From assembly GCF_022539315.1 (NCBI RefSeq), contig NC_066333.1, positions 62,001-126,000 of the forward strand: DNA of 64,000 bases, read 5' to 3'. Positions 60,336 to 64,000 of the stretch are shown piece after piece. This DNA comes from Serinus canaria. Taxonomy: Eukaryota > Chordata > Aves > Passeriformes > Fringillidae. Position numbers and translations under genes: made by a program. The notes under the pieces are model-generated. The model had not been told where the DNA came from, did not search any database, and was given only the letters and a program-made list of their open reading frames with translations. Numbering within the stretch: the first letter of the stretch is position 1; every line of letters starts with the position of its first letter.

Positions 60336-60426
60336 CTTGATAGCTTTATTAAAATCGCCACCACAGAAAGTTTGCAAGCGAACAATTGAACTTCCTCCAG
60401 CGTGGATTTAAGCTGATCTTGATGAC
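60336..60426 (-). pseudogene. CPNE1: CPNE1 exon 6 with 1-base insertion
   Basis: Encodes VIKISLNPRWRKFN, then an extra base near 60386; in the next frame VRLQTFCGGDFNKAIK follows. 91 bases against 90 expected (30 codons in human). Unshifted reading meets TAA. Acceptor TTCAAG, donor GTACAG. Confidence 0.9.
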
Positions 60427-60880
60427 CTTGAAAATATGACAGCAACATGTCACATGAGAAATACAGTATGCAACTCACTAGAAATGATTACAAGAGGGTT
60501 CTTCATGGCAAGTTAAGAATAGCCTCAACCAGTTCAATCCTGGCACGTATCAATGGCCAAGCAACAGCTCTGCAAGAAATAAAAGCTTGATGCTCTCAGT
60601 GAAGGTTAATTTTACAGCCAAGCTCAACACCATTGAGGAGGAAGAGAGACCCTCTTCTCACTTGCTGTCCGTGGTCAGACTCCTTACTCAGGTAGCTCCA
60701 TCCAGTCACTAAGCAGCAAATAAACAATTTGCTGCAGCCATAGTGAGCAGAACACCTTTATATAGGATACTTTCTCTGCAAAACTGGTGCAAAGCGTGAC
60801 CCGGAGCGGGACTCTCTCTCACTTTGAGTAAGAATAAACTGTCTGATCAACTCAAGGAAAACACTATGTGGAAATTCTAC

Positions 60881-60964
60881 CTCTGCTCTGTATATGAGCT
60901 GCCATGCTCCAGCATTGCTCTGCTTGTCAAACTCCAGAAATTGATCTGATTTACCTAAGAAATC
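60881..60964 (-). pseudogene. CPNE1: CPNE1 exon 5 with lost acceptor
   Basis: Encodes DFLGKSDQFLEFDKQSNAGA, then WQLIYRAE, in the second C2 domain. The two bases before the GAT codon are AA, not AG (60965-60966). The nearest AG gives a frameshift and an immediate TAG. The invariant Pro of SDPFLEF is Gln. Donor GTAGAA. Confidence 0.88.
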
Positions 60965-61619
60965 TTGCACACAAAAACCCTTAAGTAATCAGCCTCCTCT
61001 ATATTTTACCAAAATGAGTAAAGAATTAACTAAATACTAGACAATACTTCGTAAAAGAACAAAGTCAAATAAACTATGCATTAATTTTCTTTCCTCTTTC
61101 CTTTTTTATTTTCGTTTTTAAAACTGCTGCACGCTGTGAGTCATCAGCATTTATAAGCTCCAATTCCAAGATCTCCTCCTCAAACCACTTTTATAAATCA
61201 CATCACTTTGTGAAGTGAGAGTTAGGACTAAATCACTGTATTGGTCTTTGGTTTAAAATAACATTGAGCAGAACATCTAAATTTCCACCTTTTCTTCTTT
61301 AACAAAATTACAGAAATATCAGTTCACTTGACACAATTATATAAGTGATTTGTATTCATATACAGAATATTCCAAAGCCAAAATAATACCTTAAAACCTA
61401 CACCTGGCAGTTGAGTTTCTAGTTTGACATTGTGGACTTCAACATGCAATTGTATCTCCAACTTACTCCACTGTAAATAACACAAAACACGGCGAGCCTT
61501 TGCTCACAAACGGATTACTGGCTCAGCCTAATGTCTGGAAACACAGAGATTCCTGGCCAAAAGGCACAAAATGTAATTAGTAGAGAAGCAGGCAAGATAA
61601 TTTTTTAAAAAATCAATAC

Positions 61620-61691
61620 CTTTTTATCCAAGTTTTGGGCTTCAATTTCCTGGTACACAAACCTGGTATCCTTAATCTCCTCTACTGAAAT
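61620..61691 (-). pseudogene. CPNE1: CPNE1 exon 4, frame intact
   Basis: 24 codons: ISVEEIKDTRFVYQEIEAQN, then LDKK, matching [20 protein letters not shown]...LDKK. Acceptor GCAGAG, donor GTATTG. Confidence 0.9.
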
Positions 61692-61904
61692 CTCTGCCAT
61701 GGAAATTTTAGGGGCAAAAAAATGTAAACAAGAAATCACAGAGTTTTGCTTATATTTTGTCCATAAAAGAAACTGTAGTTTCTTTTAAATATCTCTCTCC
61801 TGTATATATGTAGCATTTGAAGATATACTGACAAGAAACCAGAAAAGCCACGTTATCCCAGACAATATATTGAGAGAGTTTTTTCAAACAAAAACATTAT
61901 CTAC

Positions 61905-61979
61905 CATAATAGTGCCCTTTCCTGCTGACTTTTCCTGCTTCAATTCCAGCAGTCGAGTGAACACTGAGCTAGACACAAC
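61905..61979 (-). pseudogene. CPNE1: CPNE1 exon 3, frame intact
   Basis: 25 codons: VVSSSVFTRLLELKQEKSAG, then KGTIM, matching [20 protein letters not shown]. The LPL and KPGKP motifs are changed, which fits relaxed constraint. Acceptor CCTTAG, donor GTAGAT. Confidence 0.88.
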
Positions 61980-62279
61980 CTAAGGTTAGAAGACAGATAA
62001 TAAAAATATCATGTTAGACAAAGAGGAAAGAATTACTCTTGAAGTGCCTCCTAAATTAAGCAATTAATTACAAAATACATGTATTTCTAACCTTTGCTTT
62101 GTGATCGACAGAATAATTTTTCTAACCACATTCAATGGTAACACAAACAAATGTGTTTAACTGTGTTTTCAAATTTGAATATATTGCATCCTTTGACAAA
62201 GCAGATTTTCACTTCATTTTTCATAATAAAGCCAGCTCTCGTTGCTGTTTTGTACATCACTTAACGCATCTACATGTAC

Positions 62280-62459
62280 CTGTCCCAGTGCCCACTCAAT
62301 CCCTCCCAGGTAGCCATCATCATTTAAATCAAAAGACTTGTTATCAATATCATACATGCCGAATTTCAGCTTCCTCACTTTCTTAAAGTAGCAGTCCACA
62401 ACCAGTTTCTTGCAGAATTCAGGGTCTTGGCAGTTCTTGACCTTTTCCGTGTGATCTAG
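62280..62459 (-). pseudogene. CPNE1: CPNE1 exon 2, frame intact
   Basis: 60 codons as in human: KVKNCQDPEFCKKLVVDCYF, then LKFGMYDIDNKSFDLNDDGY and LGGIEWALGQ. First C2 domain with the YDIDN calcium loop kept. Acceptor GTTCAG, donor GTACAT. Confidence 0.93.
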
Positions 62460-62952
62460 CTGAACAAACACAGGAGCAGAGCTGTTGATAATGAGTAACA
62501 AGCCCATATTCTCCCACACAGTTTTTTACCTGCACCAGGTGGACACAGGCACCAGCAAGGCTACACACCCTGGACCCATGCCTCATTCTCAGTGACAAAC
62601 TGGGCTGACTGATGACTCACCAGGAAAGGAAATGGTATTGAAAAACACTACTGTAAGGGAAAATTCTAAAAATTAGGGGGGAAAGACTGCTGAAACAATG
62701 TATTCTGGACCGTGTGCTCTACGGCAAGTCATATCCTTACAGGCAAATGAGCCTCCTGATGCAACTCTGAGCAAACAAGTCAGCAATTAAAGAAAACACT
62801 GAAGGTTTGAGCGTGGGCAGTGGGACTGCTGACCAATCGTAAACCTGAATTAAGTATGTCATACATCTTCCAGGAAAACCTACGGGATGGAAAAGATGGA
62901 AACTCGGCGTGTTTACACCTACCGGCAGCGCGCGGCCACGGGCCGCTCTTAC

Positions 62953-63080
62953 CTCAGCCCACCGGCCATCGCCCGCGTCCTGCAGCAGGACGCAGAGGGG
63001 ATCCACCTGGAGCTCAGGTCCCCGTCGAGGAGGCTCCGGCAGGCCACGGACAGCTCCACCCGGGACAGGCACGCGGCCAT
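62953..63080 (-). pseudogene. CPNE1: CPNE1 exon 1 (start) with 1-base deletion
   Basis: ATG at 63078-63080 sits directly after a CCCGCAG acceptor, as expected for a gene with a non-coding first exon. It reads MAACLSRVELSVACRSLLDG, then LSSR, then one base is missing near 63005; DPLCVLLQDAGDGRWAE follows in the next frame. 128 bases, where 43 codons need 129. Donor GTAAGA. Confidence 0.9.
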
Positions 63081-63089
63081 CTGCGGGCA

Positions 63090-63560
63090 GAGCACAGCGT
63101 CAGACGGCCCGGCCCGAACCCCGCGTGCCCCCGGTGCGGCGGAGCGGAGGCACGCGCGGGCGGGGCGGGGCCGCGGCTACCAGCGCTCCGCGGCCCCTCC
63201 CGCCCCGTGCCAGGCGGGTGCGGAGGAGCGCGGTACCTCCGCGCAGCCGGGCACCAACTGCGGCCCGCCTCGCCCATCGGCTCTTGAATTCACCTATTTC
63301 TACCGGCCTCTCCCCGCTGCTCCCGCTCCCCCCGCAGGAGCTCTTCCCTTTGCTTCGGTGCGTGCTGCTGCCTCAGGTTTCTACAAAGGGCCGGGCCTGT
63401 TGTCCCCTCCCCGGGACAGCCACTCACAGCCCTGCATAGGAACCGGGACCTCCGTCCCGCCAGCGCCGCAGCCGCCGCCCAGCGTCGAAGAGCCGCCCCA
63501 CGCGGTGAAAGCACTGCCAAAGCCCCCTCTGCTCACCCACGGGAGCCACAGGGCCCCCCC
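63090..63560 (-). promoter_or_regulatory. CpG-rich region upstream of CPNE1, likely promoter
   Basis: Dense CpG and Sp1-type GC boxes (for example CCCCGCCCCGCCC on the minus strand near 63160). A candidate non-coding exon donor, GTGAGCAGAG, lies at 63536. In human CPNE1 and RBM12 share a promoter and 5' exon; if that holds here, this block may still serve RBM12, whose coding exon would lie past 64000. Confidence 0.5.
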
Positions 63561-64000
63561 TTGCTTTGCCGTGCTCGCTTCCAAAATACCGTAACATCAT
63601 CGCGCAAACAGGGGATAACTAAATTTGACTAGACATTATACTGCACATGCTTCTGTTTGAAGAACAGCTATAATTCTCAAAACTGAAGTAGAAGATAAGC
63701 CTTCAAGCACCAAAATATTACAGAGACTGGACAGTTTGAGGACTAGAGCTTAAATGGGATTATTTCATAGAGAAGCTTCTTCTTCTGAGTCTGGAAAATA
63801 AGGAAAGCTTTGGCTTTTTAGTACCCAAGTACCCCATGGCTTCCTCATACTTTCAGGGTGAATATATTTAACTCAAAGTGATGAGCTTTTATTGTACAAC
63901 ATTTAATCCCTTGGACATCCCAGTCAGCAATCTACCCTGGACAAATGTTAACAAAGTCACTTAATACACCAATGCATGGTGCTCCAGTGACAGGACAAAA
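63561..64000. other. No recognised feature
   Basis: AT-rich sequence after the CpG-rich block. No exon, repeat or RNA gene was recognised. Confidence 0.5.

Overview
The window looks like bird nuclear DNA, most likely a songbird. It has vertebrate-style split genes with GT/AG introns, CR1 LINEs ending in the avian ATTCTATGA-type tail, and several endogenous-retrovirus solo LTRs of the kind common in passerines. I found no bacterial-style operons, CRISPR arrays or tRNA/rRNA genes. All supported host genes are on the minus strand, so each gene begins at high coordinates and ends at low ones.

Layout. (1) 316-33771 holds a type II ferlin gene, called FER1L4 from its otoferlin-like domain order and its copine neighbour. 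Forty coding exons were traced from the start codon at 33769-33771 to the exon at 316-401. The exons cover about 1,716 codons, and every junction is phase-compatible. The last part of the gene (the final C2 domain and the membrane anchor) lies beyond the left edge. The reading frame has one lesion, an in-frame TAG at 26936-26938 in the C2A domain. An alternative acceptor 30 bases further into the exon would remove it. (2) 33772-43488 is intergenic and full of repeats: three sister LTRs, a further LTR inserted in reverse and a nearly full-length CR1. (3) 44507-63080 holds the exons of a copine, called CPNE1. Its exon order, sizes and phases match a normal copine, but it carries frameshifts, in-frame stops and destroyed splice sites, so I read it as a unitary pseudogene still in its ancestral position. 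Its introns hold a second CR1, an old LTR and a solo LTR with a perfect 6-bp target duplication. (4) 63090-63560 is a CpG-rich block directly upstream of the copine start, probably promoter DNA.

Context. In human, FER1L4, CPNE1 and RBM12 are adjacent in the same orientation. There FER1L4 is the pseudogene and CPNE1 is functional. Here the pattern looks reversed: the ferlin is almost intact and the copine is dead. That contrast, together with the single stop in the ferlin, is the main result. The two genes are not known to share a pathway. Both families use C2 domains to bind membranes in response to calcium.

Limits. Homology calls and comparison lengths come from remembered knowledge of otoferlin and copines, not from an alignment run. 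Exon edges were set by eye from splice consensus and phase. Assembly error cannot be excluded for single-base lesions.
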